A DNA stretch of 64,000 nt, from contig JAJHZJ010000418.1 of NCBI GenBank assembly GCA_023548195.1, positions 496,001 to 560,000 of the forward strand, in the 5' to 3' direction. The DNA is from Bettongia penicillata ogilbyi. Taxonomy: Eukaryota; Chordata; Mammalia; Diprotodontia; Potoroidae. This document shows, in pieces, positions 1 to 12,603 of this stretch; position 1 is the first letter of the stretch, and each line of letters opens with the position of its first letter. Made by a program: the position numbers and the translations under genes. The notes beneath the pieces were generated by a model. It was not told where the DNA came from. It did not search any database and worked only from the letters and a program-made list of their open reading frames with translations.

Positions 1-1745
1 CGTGCATATAATTTTCTTTTGGAGGATTTTTTTTAACAGAAAAAGCTTTGCTACCTAAATTAGCATGATCTGTTGGAAGTGGGAGGAGGGGGAGCATTTT
101 CTGTTCAGAGGGGTGGAGGCTTTAAACTTCCAATTGCAATCCTCGATGACAAACAGATCAATCCTTGTTACTGAACAGCTGCTCTGCTAACAGTTTCTAT
201 GAGGTAGAAGTCATTTCACAATCATGGAGGAAACCTTTGCTTGGAAGAGTTTTTAGCTCACATGAAGTTTCTAGTTCATGTAAGAAATTTTTTTCAAGTC
301 ACTGACTCCTTGAGTGTCTGAATATTATAATTAGATAGAAATGGCTGTTTACTCCAATATCTTTCATTAACGTGGGTTTGGCAGAATGGTTTCATGGACT
401 GGACGATTTGATACTTGGACTCCTGTAAATCACGAATGGTCATCCGCTCCAATGCAGATTCTGATGTGAGACCCCTACAGTACAGCCAATTAACTGTTAA
501 GCCCAGAAGGAAGTAGGAAGAAGAGATGACAGGAAGGGCGAATGTAGAGCACGAAAGCAAGTCTCAGGAGAGAAGAGGCAAGGAGACTTGGGGGCTGATA
601 GATCAGGGTTGATGTACAAGCTGGAGCTCCACTGTAAGAAAGGAAGTGTGCCCCCTTTAGGTTGACTTCTCCTGACAGTCACCCTAAGGCTGATCCATAG
701 TTGTCTCATCCTGGCTTTGACTTTGAAAATAAGAAATCATAGAACTCCACACATCCCTTACTCCGATCATTCAGATGGTTTGAAAAAATAGCTGCAGACC
801 ATGAAGTTTCACTTAATTTTTAGGTCCTTTGAAAGCTTCCATTGTTATCAATCAATGAAGATCTCATCCATTACTGCCCACAGAGTTGCTGTGCTGATAA
901 ATTACATGCCTACACATGGACAGATCTAGGATTTTACCAGCATGCATGGCCTCTCTACAGGCATGGCTATGTCCACACAACGCCAGATGAGCTAGTGATG
1001 TGGCAGTTAGCTAAATCTTTTGAGTAATGAACATAGCCAAACCAGGAATTTGAGAGAAAGACAAACATTCATCTGAGGGACTGGGTTATCTGATCGGCTT
1101 CTGTATCCAAGGCAAATGAATATTTGCCCAACCTTTACTTTCCCTGGTGTTATGTCCAAACAGTCTATGAGCAATAAACACAACAGAAGCGCAGAGTTGG
1201 AAAGGATCTCAGTGGCCTCTTAGTTCAACCAATGGTAACAAGATCCCTTCTACAATGGGTCTTCTTTTGTTTGAAAATTTCCAGTGAAGGGGAACCTGGC
1301 AGTTCCCAATCAATTCTTATACCTATAAAACCTATCCAATCAGAGTCTGATCCTTCACTTCAAAAGATCTGGAATTTTTTACCAGCATAGATAGTCCCTC
1401 CACAGGCGTAGATTTCAATCCCTCCTTGATGAGTCACACACTATGGCCGCAATATTTGTTGTCTGGTGACCAATCTTCTAGGGCTGAGGTTCACTGGACC
1501 TAATCTATCCTTGATATCTTTCATACTGGGTAGGCTGTAATAGAGCTTGTACCTCACCAGACACAGATCACCTGGTTCACCTCCATTTCATGAAATGAGG
1601 CATCAGAGTAGGCCTCTTCTCATAGAAATGGTATTTTTTAATACCATAATATAATAAAGGTTTAATGAGCATATAATGGCAAAAAAAAAAAGGTATATCC
1701 TGGTCACTCAACATAAGAGAGAGAAAAACATAAATATTGAGCATT
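1..1745. other. Intergenic DNA, no gene recognised
   Basis: No exon-like or repeat-family sequence that I can name with confidence. Short open frames here (for example 842-1027) have no recognisable domain and no support from splice sites or composition. The stretch from about 1185 resembles decayed old repeat sequence, but I cannot assign a family. Confidence 0.5.
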
Positions 1746-1853
1746 CATAAAAAGTCTTAGTAGAATTTAAAGCTATTAAAGCATTTTAATGGAATTAAAT
1801 TATTTATGCTTTAATAGCTTAAAACTGCACCAAGATGTTTGAGACACCCTGTA
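1746..1853. mobile_element. Mariner-like MITE remnant with inverted arms
   Basis: The left arm (1746-1783) and right arm (1805-1853) are imperfect inverted repeats around an AT-rich centre; the inner parts, ctattaaagca and tgctttaatag, are complementary. The right end reads gacaccctgta, which is typical of Tc1/mariner-derived miniature elements. No transposase coding sequence is present, so it would be a non-autonomous relic. The class is inferred from structure and terminal sequence and the exact family is not identified. Confidence 0.5.
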
Positions 1854-2010
1854 TAATGCTTTTTCCTAGAGCCATTTCACATTAGTTTCATTTACCCTTA
1901 TAGACAGCAGTCATAATCCTCATCTATCAAAAATGAGAAGACCTTAGCCACTGGGAGATTAGGTTGTGAGGATCACATGAGAACATATTTGAAAAGAACT
2001 CATCATGGTG

Positions 2011-2132
2011 CTTCCTTCCTTCCTTTCTTCTTTCCTCCCTTCCTTTCCTACTTTCCCACCTATTTCCCTTCCTTCTTTTTTCCTTCCTTATTCCCCTCCT
2101 TTCTTCCTACCTTCCTTCTGTCCATTCCTCCC
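2011..2132. repeat. TTCC-rich low-complexity tract
   Basis: Interrupted ttcc/tccc pyrimidine repeat over about 120 bp. Simple-sequence DNA with no coding meaning. Confidence 0.9.
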
Positions 2133-2498
2133 AAGCCTTCTTAGACTATAAGTTAAATTTCTGAGTAATGTACCAATTTAGCAGACAGGGTTTTTTCTTT
2201 TTTGTTTTTCCATGATGCAACCGTGCATCATCACTGATTGCATCAGTGAATGTTAAATTTTTTTTTTCCTGAAACATTTTGGCTTTAATATGCAAAAAAA
2301 GTTTCATACAAAAGTTTAATCACAAGAGAAAACAGGAGAAAGAAGTGACCATAGCAGGGAATGAGCAACGTTTCTTACTAATGTGTTGAAATACCATATT
2401 GTTCTTACTGGCCACCATATCTATACCCAGGACTCTCTGAGTTCATGCCTAGTGTTGACACTTGCACTTCCTGCATGCTTGGGGCAAGGACTGAGTAA

Positions 2499-2717
2499 TG
2501 GTTGTTCAGTTGTGTCCAACTCTCTGTGACCCATGGATCATATGGTCAAGATACTGGAGTGGTCTGTCATTTCCTTTTCCAGTGGATTATGACAGAGATT
2601 AAGTGACTTGCCCAGGGTCACATAGCTCGTGAGTATCAAGTGTCTGAGGTGAGATTTGAACTCAGGTCCTCCTGACTCCTGCACTGGTGCTCTATCCACT
2701 GCACCACCTAGCTGCCC
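2499..2717 (-). mobile_element. tRNA-derived SINE (MAR1-like), minus strand
   Basis: On the minus strand this begins gggcagctaggtggtgcag at 2717 and passes through the typical 'gagttcaaat...cagacactt...gtgaccctgggcaag' body to a 3' end near 2499 reading 'gttggacacaactgaacaac'. The layout and end match marsupial MAR1/WSINE-type tRNA SINEs. The open frame at 2538-2786 on the minus strand is a by-product of this repeat. Confidence 0.85.
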
Positions 2718-4910
2718 GCATATGTAAATATAAAAAACTATAAAGACCAAGGAGGACTCAAATGAAGAGATATAAGACACCCTCAACTTAAGACCTCAAG
2801 GAAGTAGGAGGTCAACAGGTATTAGGCACTGCATGCATTTTCACATTTTTAAAATTAGTAGTGCTAATTTTTTTTCTGTCTCTAAAAAATACTGTTATAT
2901 AGAAAGGATTTCTGGGAAAAGAAGAGGGAGAGACACTTAGGATAACAAGAGTGATATTAGAAATAGAAAATATCAATGAAAACTAACTTTTTAAAAACAA
3001 AAAATATCATGAATTCTGAAGAATCAATGACCCAAAAGGGATGGAAAGACATATTGCAGGTATAAGCAGGCTGTAACACATTTCCAATTATTACATATGC
3101 ACAAGGAACAGAATAAATAAAAAATTCATTTGATCATAACTATATGATCAAGAAAGCATATAAGTCTGTCATGACAGTATAGGCAATCCCATTCAGGTGA
3201 AGCAGAAAATTCCTGGAGGGAGACACAGGCGACACCTGCATGTAGCAGGTGAATCAAACCACTGCCACCACCTCAACCAATGCCTCCCATTAGACCCTAA
3301 TGGAGAAAGCTGAAGACCCTGAGTCTAAGACTTCTAGTAATAGCAGTGCCACATAAAGCATCAGCCTTGCTTCCAGCCTTTCTTCTACAACCACCATTGA
3401 GGAGAACAATCCCTGTGGGGAACTGAGCTTCCATCCTCACCACCACCACCTCTTCCACAAACAATTTGCTACCAACAGGTAAGTCCAAGAGCCTGGAATG
3501 ACAGTGACTCCTAAACCTGTCCCTACTTCTAGCCCAGCTTCCACAGACATCAACCAGGGGAGCAACCCCTGTGGGAAAGAGGCCGACCGTATATACTACC
3601 TACCAACCAACTGCTATCCACAGGGAAGATGAGCTAGTTTAGCTGAAACAGCAAGGCACTCGGAGGGAGAGGCAGGAGGTGGTATGTCCCAGGCCTGTCA
3701 AGTCACAGCTCCCATGGCAACCACCACCTCCTCTCAGATAGTGTTGGAGACAGCACAGGACCTTGTCCACAGGGAACAACCTTCCCTCACCTCCCCCTGA
3801 CCAGCCCTTCTTCCAGCTCATCCTACGCAGCCATGAATGATCCCAGGGACTCAAACCATTATGCTGCTGCAGATCTGTCATTCTTACATCCTTAGCAAAC
3901 ACAGTCACTATAGACCTAGAAGAGAAATTTCTTGCTATTCAATTCTTGTTAAATGGTTCAACATGATAAATGGATATCATTTTTCAGTGGAAGTAACATA
4001 AACAAAGATGAATCACCATCTACTTTGCTACTGTACCCTAAGGACTGCAGGGTCTTTCCATCTGATTAGGAGCTGCAACCTTCCATATTTGTTACCTTCC
4101 CAAGTAAAATGTGAACATTTTGAGAGAAAGGACTATCTTGTTTTTCTATTTGCTTTCTCAGCAAAATATTTTGCACATAATAAGTGCTTAATTAATTTTA
4201 ATAAATTATTGTTAAATATTAAAATCCATTTAAATATATTTTAAGATAATTTTATCAATTTAATAATTGCTAATTAATTATTAAATAATTCATTGAACAG
4301 GTATTAATAATAAAGTTAAGTTTTTATTTGCTTAAATTATTAGCCTGTAGGTTCCTCAAGAGTTCCTTTTTATTGCCTTTGTATGCTAAGTACTTATTAT
4401 AGCACAGTGCCTAGCACATATTGAGCTAGTTGAATGACTAATAAATCTTTTTAATTAATTCATATAGTGAGTGTGAAATATAACAGATGGATAGCCCAAG
4501 TGTTGTACTGGTTTCTGTGAAATTTGAATGTGTATTCAGAGAGAGAAAGAGAGCCAGACAGACAGATAGAAATACTTTTCTACATATTTGGTAATTTTCC
4601 TACAAAAGATTAATGGGAAAACATGGACAAAGAATGTACAGAATAAGAAGGTGTAGAAAAATTGTGATCTCTTCCAATAGGAGGAATGCACACATTGAGT
4701 AAGTCACACCTCTATTGAAGTATAAAAATATAGTTATCTAAATATTTGTCACATACCCTTATCAGCTCATCTGCTCCATTAAAAAATTCACAATACTTAA
4801 ACACTGAGTCTAGCAAAGTGCTTTGCATAGAGTAGCCAGTTAATAAGTGTTGGGTGGAATTGAGGATTATTAGAAGCAGCACAGCTCCTTCCATCAAAAA
4901 GCTTTCTTTT
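2718..4910. other. Intergenic DNA with a GC-richer unassigned patch
   Basis: No gene recognised. Positions 3180-3910 are richer in G+C than the surroundings and contain imperfectly repeated segments (a 'ccctgtggg' motif near 3412 and again near 3567, plus related pieces), as often seen in a LINE or retroviral 5' region; I cannot place it. 4140-4480 is very AT-rich. Open frames at 3297-3488, 3639-3908 and 4008-4244 show no family resemblance. Confidence 0.45.
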
Positions 4911-5180
4911 ACCTAGAGGTAGCTAAGTGCTACAGTGGATAAAGTAGTGGGCCTAGAGTTAGGAAGACCTGAGTTCAAATCTGTTCTTAGACACTTATTG
5001 TGTGACCCTGGACAAGTCATTTAACCTCTATTTGTCTCAGTTTCTTCAACTGTAAAATGGAGATAATTATAGCACCTATCCTGCATAATTGCTGAGAATC
5101 ATCAAAAAAAGATAATTTTAGAAAAGTACTTAGCATAGTTCCCGGTACATAGTGAACACTTAATAAATATTTTGTCCCTT
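4911..5180 (+). mobile_element. tRNA-derived SINE with MIR/L2-type 3' tail
   Basis: Starts with a diverged 'ggtagctaagtgctacagtggata', continues through 'gacctgagttcaaatct', 'gtgaccctggacaagtcattt' and 'cagtttcttcaactgtaaaatgg', and ends in 'agtgaacacttaataaat'. The order matches marsupial MON1/MIR-like CORE-SINEs. It is diverged, so an old insertion. Confidence 0.75.
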
Positions 5181-5279
5181 CCTTTACTCTAGTTTGGCTT
5201 GTATTATTGGAGTATTTAATGTTTCTACCTATCCAGTATTTCTTGAATTTGAATTAAATAGTTTTAGATTAAGATTACT

Positions 5280-5328
5280 TTAAGTTAATGAAAGCTTAAA
5301 TTGCTCTAAGACTTTTGGGACACCCTTT
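5280..5328. mobile_element. Right end of a mariner-like element
   Basis: 'ttgctctaagacttttggga' followed by 'caccct' closely resembles the right arm of the inverted-repeat element at 1746-1853. The left arm is not clear. A short remnant of the same MITE family is the simplest reading. Confidence 0.4.
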
Positions 5329-8300
5329 CTAAGTGCTGGGAGAATTCACATGAAAATACTGAATAAAGTGGTATAATATTTGTTGTCACCATATTTATGT
5401 AGCTTTCATGTGATTCTGGAAAGTCAGAGGGTGAAATAGAAGTTTTTAAATGGAGAAGGAAGAAGTACGAAGAGACCCACTTACCCCATAAGGAACTCAA
5501 AATTGACTTTAATAGTAATGCTACCTTTCATAAATCAGTTATACAGATTGCAATAAACTTTGAAAATCTGTCAGCGAACCATAGCAACTGATATCTACAA
5601 AATGCTCTAAGATTTGTCATGTGTGTTTGGAAGGTTATTTAAGTTTCACAACAACCCTAAGAGATAGATTTTTACCTGCTTTATTATCCCCCTATCAGGA
5701 AATGAAGGCATTATCATTGTATGATCTGGAATTCCTCTGACTGGGGAACCCTGTACCTCCCCCATAACTATGGGGTGTTCTTTTGGTACCAAAGGAAGAG
5801 ACCAAGTATCTCCAGATAGATTGTAGGTAGTAGTTTAACCAGTCATTCATTATGAATACTTACAAAACAGGGGCAATCTTTGGTGAGCCAGACAATTCAG
5901 TAGATCTCCACAAAGAGTCCCCCCAATCCCTGTGGTAATTATAGAAAATAGAGAAAGGGAGGAGGAGCTAGAGAATGCTATGTCCGAACATAAGTTTGTC
6001 TATTGATAATGTACCAGTCAAATATGGCTCCTGGTATTTTTTTTTCTTTGAATCTCACAGATCATAGCATCTAAATTTTGACTCAGTCTTTAACGTATGA
6101 TTAAAGTTATGATTTGTTAACAGGCAGCCATGTTCAGGCTTCTACCTTTCACAAAGTTTAGATTTTTATGGTCACTTATTTCTGTATTCTATGGCTTTCC
6201 CCAGTAGGAACCCTACAATTGTCAATTTTGGAAACTGAGGCACAGAGAAGTTGTACAAATTGCCTATGGTCACACAATCAGTAAACTGTCTGAAATAGGA
6301 TTCAAACCCAGATTTTTTGCTATATAGTTAGAACCTTATCCTCTGTATCTCATTGGAATTCTGTTTTTATAGCTATTACTTTCCTGTTATGGGCTTAGGG
6401 GTGATGGCTATGAGTGTTGAAAACAGCTAGCCCTTGTTTCTCATTAACCATTACCTCCCTAGTTTCTTTTGTGGTGGAGGTGGGGGAAGAAAGGAATTAA
6501 TTAGGAAGGACATTTGCAAACCTTTGTCCTGTAAATATAGTATAATCTCCTGCAATATCTTCCCATTCCAGTTCACATATCACCTGAAAGCTATCAATGG
6601 AGCCATATAACCAAATAACCATATAACTAAATTTAGGATCTAAGACCAGATTTAAACTTGAGTCTTCCTGACTTCAGGCTTAGTGTTCTGTCCACTCCAC
6701 CACTCACTGTTCCTTCCAGTTGATCCCTTGGGTCCATGGATTGATTTCAAGTCATCTATGAACTAGGGGGAAAAATACATCTTTTTTTCCCACTATTTCA
6801 AATTTAGCATTTTCTTCAACCATTTATAAAAGTTATTCTGAAAAATGTTCTGTAAGCTGCCATACTGCCAAACGGGTCTGTCACACAAGAAAAACTAAGA
6901 ACTCCTGACTTATACTGCTACGGTCATTGTACGTATTGTTTCTTTGATTGCTTATGATTTATAATGGTTTTTTTTGCTAAAAAAGAAAGATTGAATTCAT
7001 AGTAGACTTGAGGTTTCATTGAGTACCCAGAACCCTGAGAGGCTCTGTGGAGGATAGAAGATATTTAAGGGAAAAGCATAAGTCATGGAACCTGCTATCA
7101 AGAAGTTATCAGTATTTTTAGGAAAATATTTCTATATGTATGTTATGTATTTTTAACAAAAAATACACACAGATATATATGTATAAATATACATACACTT
7201 CCACTTAATATCAATATATGATTAAATATCAAATGAGAGGTACGGATAAGAAGTATAAAAGAAATTCAGTGAAGAGCTCACTGTGGCTGATAGAATCCCT
7301 AGGCAAGGCTTCATACAATAAGTGGGATTTGAGTGAAGCTCTGAAATATAGAACCACAAACATACATTAAGAATCAGCAGTTTTGGGATAGGAGGGACAT
7401 CAGCAGGGAGGACATGGTAGAAGGGTAGACAATGTAGGTAAAAGTGATAATGGGCAAAGTGTGTTTGGGGGACAGTGATGAAAGTAGCTTGGCTATAATG
7501 GAAGGTTCATGATTGGGGATTAATGGGAGACCAAGCTGCAAAAATAGGTTGTAACCAGATTACAAATGTCCTTGAAATCCAACCAGAGGGGTTTTATTGC
7601 TGCCTAGATTAATAGACAAAAAGGTGTTCTTAGGCCTATAAATGATAACTAACACTATCTTGCTTATGGTTCACAGAACCGAGATCTGGAAGAAATCATA
7701 GAGATCAGGTCGACCTGACCCTTTTTGTGTCATGGACCCCTCTGCAGGTTTATGAAGCCTAGGGACACTGCCTCAGAATAATGCAGGGGTTTTTAATAAT
7801 TCGAAAAAAATGATAAATTTCATTTAGAAGTTAGTGAAAGTGAAGATGTCCTTTTTTTTTCCCATCCAAGATCATGGATCCCATGAAATTCATGAACTCC
7901 ATATAATGGTCCTCGCTCAAGAACAACCCCTCAATTCACAGATGAGGAAACTTGGATCCAGAGAATTTATTTGCCCAGGGTCACACAAATGGTTACTAGA
8001 AGAGCTGAGAACTGAAGTAAGTTTCTTTGAATTCAGAATCCACTTCACTTGATATTGTACCATAGTGTTTCTCTTGTTTTATAACTCACCATTGCCTTCT
8101 CTTTTCCTGTTTACCCTAACTTGGAAGAATTAGAAGGGGGTGGTCCCAATGACCAAATTCCAAATGATTCGAGAATAAAGGCACATCTCCACTTGGAGAA
8201 GGAGTTGGAAAAGTAGTTCTAGACTAGGAAAAATATTAGAACATGGAGGAGTCCTGGCAATGTTATGAGAATCCCAAGGTCTATGAGTGCTCCGCCTTCA

Positions 8301-9759
8301 TTGACAGCCATGCCCTTTGTTACTCTTTACTAAGTACACCCCCAAAAATAAATAAGTTCCTTGACTTACTTGTCTAAACTACTTCAGATTACATAAGGCA
8401 GAACTTGGCAACATATAGTGGCATGCATGCTAAAGGTGCTAGGGAAGATGACTGAGTGAATGGACAAGCCTGCCCCAGACAAAATTAGGAAGTGGGCAAT
8501 TTCTCCCTTGGTTCTGTGCTGATTTCTTCCCCTCTCTGAAGCATTACATGCCTCCTACCCCCAACCCCAGGTGCCTATCTGTAAGTTATTTTTATTGAGT
8601 TAATGAGTGCCAACTAATCCCTATTCTACATTAAATAATAATTAAAGTATTAGGTAGTGACAATTTATGGTGTGTTCATCTTCCTCCCAGGAATATTTGC
8701 ATTTTAAAAAGATTTTGGAGAATAGGAAATTATTTAAAGCCCCAAAGAATAAAGCTCCTCAGTGCAGTTTTAATTATATTCTATCCTTACTTATTATCCA
8801 GAGTAACTTTTCAGGCCCTCCTTTTGATACTAATTAAGGTAATTTTAAAATATTTTCTTGTTATCTTTTATGCAAATTGACAAATATAATTCTCTTTCAC
8901 TTGGCTTTTCTGACTTTGGGCTGCACCTGCTAATCTCATACACTTAACAGGTAATGGACTTTGCGTCCATTTTTCAAATACACTTATCCACACCTAAAAA
9001 ACATTCAAAAATGAATTTTTAGAAATATATACTTCACTCTATAACCCTTCTCTTGCAAGATACTTGAAAGTGCTAATTTAAATATGTGAAGAATTTGAAA
9101 ACGTTGTTATTTGAAGAGAAAGAGTTAATTCACTTAAAATAATAGAAATGAGTCACTCTACTCCTTCTTTAATTAGCATTTCATAACTGAGAAGATTTTC
9201 AAGGCAGAATTTGTCAAAAATGTTCCATGGTAGAGAAATATATGTTAATTTCTATCTGGAATTGTATATTATTGCTTGAGTTAAAGTCCTAGAAGATCAT
9301 AACATTTAAAATTACCCCAACGAATCTTTTTTAAAAATTATGTCACATTATAACATGAGGCACCTCGACCCCACTATCCTGCTTATATTCTAACTTGTGG
9401 ATATCTTTAATCTTTCTATAGGGATAGAATCAGTGGGCCTTGAAGCACTTATATTTTTATAGGAGGCTAAGCAGTCCAATTTATAAGTGGAATGAACCTA
9501 TGAAAATGTGAGGCTGTCGAAACAATGTTGATATTTCTGTGGCCAAGCAACATAGTGTTTGAGAGGGGAAGAAGGTAGAATAAATTGCTTGTTTGATTGA
9601 ATTGACTCATTATTTGATGGATTTGACTGGTCTGTCATGGGCAATAGTTTAAGAATTATTATATAATTGCAAGAGTAAGTTTAAATATTATTTAATTATA
9701 TTGGAGGAAAAATTGTACAAATGTATTGTTAATATTTATTTGAAAGTTAATTTTGATAA
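5329..9759. other. Intergenic DNA with scattered old repeat remnants
   Basis: No gene recognised. Decayed MIR-like segments are visible near 6220-6350 ('ggaaactgaggcacagagaag...'), 7670-7790 and 7930-8050. 7290-7640 resembles old mammalian interspersed repeat sequence I cannot name. 8560-9100 is AT-rich and shows no repeat that I recognise. The open frame 7834-8052 is explained by the MIR-like sequence. Confidence 0.5.
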
Positions 9760-9960
9760 TAATCATGTCACCATAGATCCACATATTGTCAAAATGGAAA
9801 GAAACCTTAGATCTCATCTAGTACAACCCCTTTATTTCACAAATGAAGAAACTGAGGCCCAAATGTATCAAATGATTTACCCCAGGTGCCAGGGGTAAAA
9901 TGGGTCTTAAACACAGGTTTCATGAGGTCTTATTCTGCCACTTTTTCAACTTCAAGATGC
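9760..9960 (+). mobile_element. MIR-like SINE remnant
   Basis: Contains 'cacaaatgaagaaactgaggc' followed by a 'ttacccca...' segment, the conserved core of MIR-type elements. The flanks are diverged. The open frame 9701-9898 runs through it and is not a gene. Confidence 0.6.
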
Positions 9961-10819
9961 TCCATGAAAACAAGCAAAGGACTGAAGGCTACAGAAGACC
10001 ATTCCACTAGGAATACGAGTACACTCAGAAATATTGAAGGCATTAACACTAAGATCACCTAAAGACTAATCTATCTAGGACCACACAAGAAGAGACAAAG
10101 TGGAAAGAACCCATCTGATACAGAGATTGGAACATCAGCTGTTGAGAGTTTGGGCATATAAAGACCCTTTCAAGGGAACTCTTAGAGGGGAGTGAACAGG
10201 ACTATGGTGGTAGGGAGCATTCCATTTCATATACAGTGAAAATTTATTAATTCTTGCTCTTCATGATGCCCCTAAGGTCTACCCCCTCATCACATCAAGA
10301 GACCACCCCTGGTAATAATGATCTATATGTGTAGAGATACATAAATGCATGAATGAATGAATGTGTGTATGTGCGTGTTTATGTGTGCATAGGATCAATG
10401 AAGCTTCTTAATTAACAGACTCTTGCCAATTAAAAGGTCTCTGAGAAAGAAAATTCCATGTCTGTTGATGATCCATCCCTTCACCATCCTCTTGGCGGTA
10501 CCTGATTTTGAATATTTCTGGTTTAACAAATTCAATCACTAGTCACTGAATAGGAGTATGAGATTTTTGGCAAATGGTTTTTTCAAAAAACATAATTAGT
10601 GGGCTTCTTTTCAGGAGTACTATCACAGGATTTCATTCTATATTACCATAAGAAATGAATAGTATCATAAGAAAAAAATAATAACTCAGATTTACTGGTC
10701 AACCACCTAGCTGAAAATCTTTTATATTTCATTCTTGAAGATAACTTTTACAGGCTAAGAATATCAAAAACCTTTACCAATCTATAACATAATCAGTTCT
10801 CTGGGTTTTTTTTTTTCAT

Positions 10820-10980
10820 TTACCAGATCATAGAATGGTGGACTTAAAAGGTCCTGAAAAATCATGTAGTCCAAATCCCTTTATTTTACAGATGAGAAAA
10901 TTGGATACCCACAGAACATCACTGACAAAGCTGCCATTAGAGTTCAGGTCTATTTGACCACCAGCTACATTTCCAAATAT
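10820..10980 (+). mobile_element. MIR-like SINE remnant
   Basis: 'tcatagaatggtggac...tcatgtagtccaaatcccttt...ttttacagatgagaaaattgg' is the MIR-type core in the same orientation as the copy at 9760-9960, and it is heavily decayed. Confidence 0.55.
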
Positions 10981-11122
10981 TTTCCTCTCAAAATAATTGT
11001 TTGGAGACCATGATCCTTTTTAGCCAAATTCTATTTCTTACAGAATTTTAACTTGTGCGCTTATACTAACTTGCATTAGTCACCTAGATCAAGCAGCTTT
11101 TCTGGGGGAAGGAGAAGCACAT

Positions 11123-11205
11123 GTCAATCAATAAACGTGAAGTGCCCATTATGTGCTTGGCATTGTGTTAAACACTGGAGATATTACTGCCCCACAAGAA
11201 GCAAT
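11123..11205 (+). mobile_element. Old repeat tail (L2/MIR class)
   Basis: 'tcaatcaataaacgtgaagt...tatgtgcttggcattgtgttaaacactggaga' is the recurrent 'increasing-age' mammalian repeat seen several times in the window (17455-17640, 22455-22600, 53395-53550). Family assignment between L2 and MIR is uncertain. Confidence 0.5.
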
Positions 11206-11895
11206 AAATACGAAGGACTCAGAAAAGCATGAGAAGACTTAAAGAAGCAAGTAGAACCAGGAGGACAAGATTCACAACTGCTATAACAAGAGAAATTAAA
11301 AGAAGTTTTAAAAAACTAAACTATAATATTATAATCATAATATATAGTATATAATAAAATTAAGACAATTTTATAAGCAGTTTCTCAGATAAATGTCTCT
11401 TATCTCAAACAAATAAAAAACTTTGTAAAATCTATAAGAATACAAATCCTTCCCCAATTGGTAAATAGTCAAAGAATATGAAGAGTCAGTTTTAGATAAA
11501 TCAAAACAATTTATAGAAATATGAAAAAATACTCTAAATCATTATCCATTATAGAAATGCAAATTAAAACAACACTGAGATAACATTTTATGCCTATCAG
11601 ATTAGTTAAAATGATTGAAGGGGAAAGCAACAAATGCTAGAAGCGATGTGGAAAAACTGAGACACTAATTCATTGTTGGTGAAATTGTGAAATGATCCAA
11701 CCATTTTGGAGAGTAATCTGAGATTATGGCCAAAAAGTTATTAAACTGCCTATATCCTTTGACTCAACAATACTACTACTGTGACTATTTCCAAAGATAA
11801 TTGGAGAAAAAAGAAAAGAACATATATGTTCTAAAAAATTTGTAGCAGCTCTCTTTGGTATCAAAAAACTGGAAATTGTAAGGATGCCCATATCA
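11206..11895 (+). pseudogene. Decayed L1 ORF2 C-terminal fragment
   Basis: Base-level resemblance to the younger L1 at 26010-27975 is clear from about 11445: a 'ggtaaatagtcaaagaatatg' segment, then 'aaatgcaaattaaaacaac' and 'cattgttggtgaaattgtgaa', in the same order. The reading frame is destroyed by many stops and small indels. The first part (11206-11445) is AT-rich and less certain. The minus-strand open frame 11724-12035 is antisense noise in this remnant. Confidence 0.7.
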
Positions 11896-12593
11896 TCACA
11901 AAGCTCACTGTGGAAGGGAGGAAATAACACATAAAAAGAGCTGAAAAGGGAGGAGCTGGCAGAGAAGGTTACCGAGCATGGGGCAAAATGAAGTCCTGTA
12001 GCTGGAGTTGAAGTGACTGGAGGTATGAGTTTCAAACTTGATTTTATCTGGCAGAGTGATGGGTTTATGAAGAAGTTAAAGTCCAGGAAAACAGTCAGAT
12101 CAGAAATGATCAGGAGAATTCTTTAGATGCTCCCCAGAAGTGCTAGAGAGTATGGGAGAAGCTCATACAGGTGGAGCTCCCATAGATGGGAGGAGCTCTC
12201 ACTGACCAAATGGAGGAGAAGGGAGAACTGAGGAGGTTTTTAGTTTTGGAGTTGAAGGATATCATTAGAAATGAATGTGATATAAATCCAAAAGGCATAT
12301 TAATAAATAAAAATAAAGAAAAAAACATATATTTAGGCATATGCCTTTGTAGTATAAATTACTTAATGCTTGTTGAAGTATATCCTAAATCATCTCTTAA
12401 CTGTTCATTGAATGAGGTAGATAAGGATGGTTATGTCCTGACTCAACCAAATATTTGGCCACAGTGATGAAGATGTGGAGGTAGAGAAATTCATGAAGAC
12501 TCTGATAAGATTGTCTAAATTAAATCAGCACACATTTGAATATCCAGTGACACCAATGCAAAAATGAGCAAGTGTTGAAAAATATATTAGAAA
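11896..12593. other. Intergenic DNA, no gene recognised
   Basis: The plus-strand frame 12186-12467 (93 residues) and its minus-strand partner have no recognisable domain, and the sequence shows no codon pattern of a gene. I see no named repeat. Confidence 0.4.
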
Positions 12594-12603
12594 ATATGGT
12601 TCA

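Noticed and set aside
12186..12467. 93-residue plus-strand frame
   Set aside because: No recognisable domain, and the opposite strand is equally open; looks like chance.
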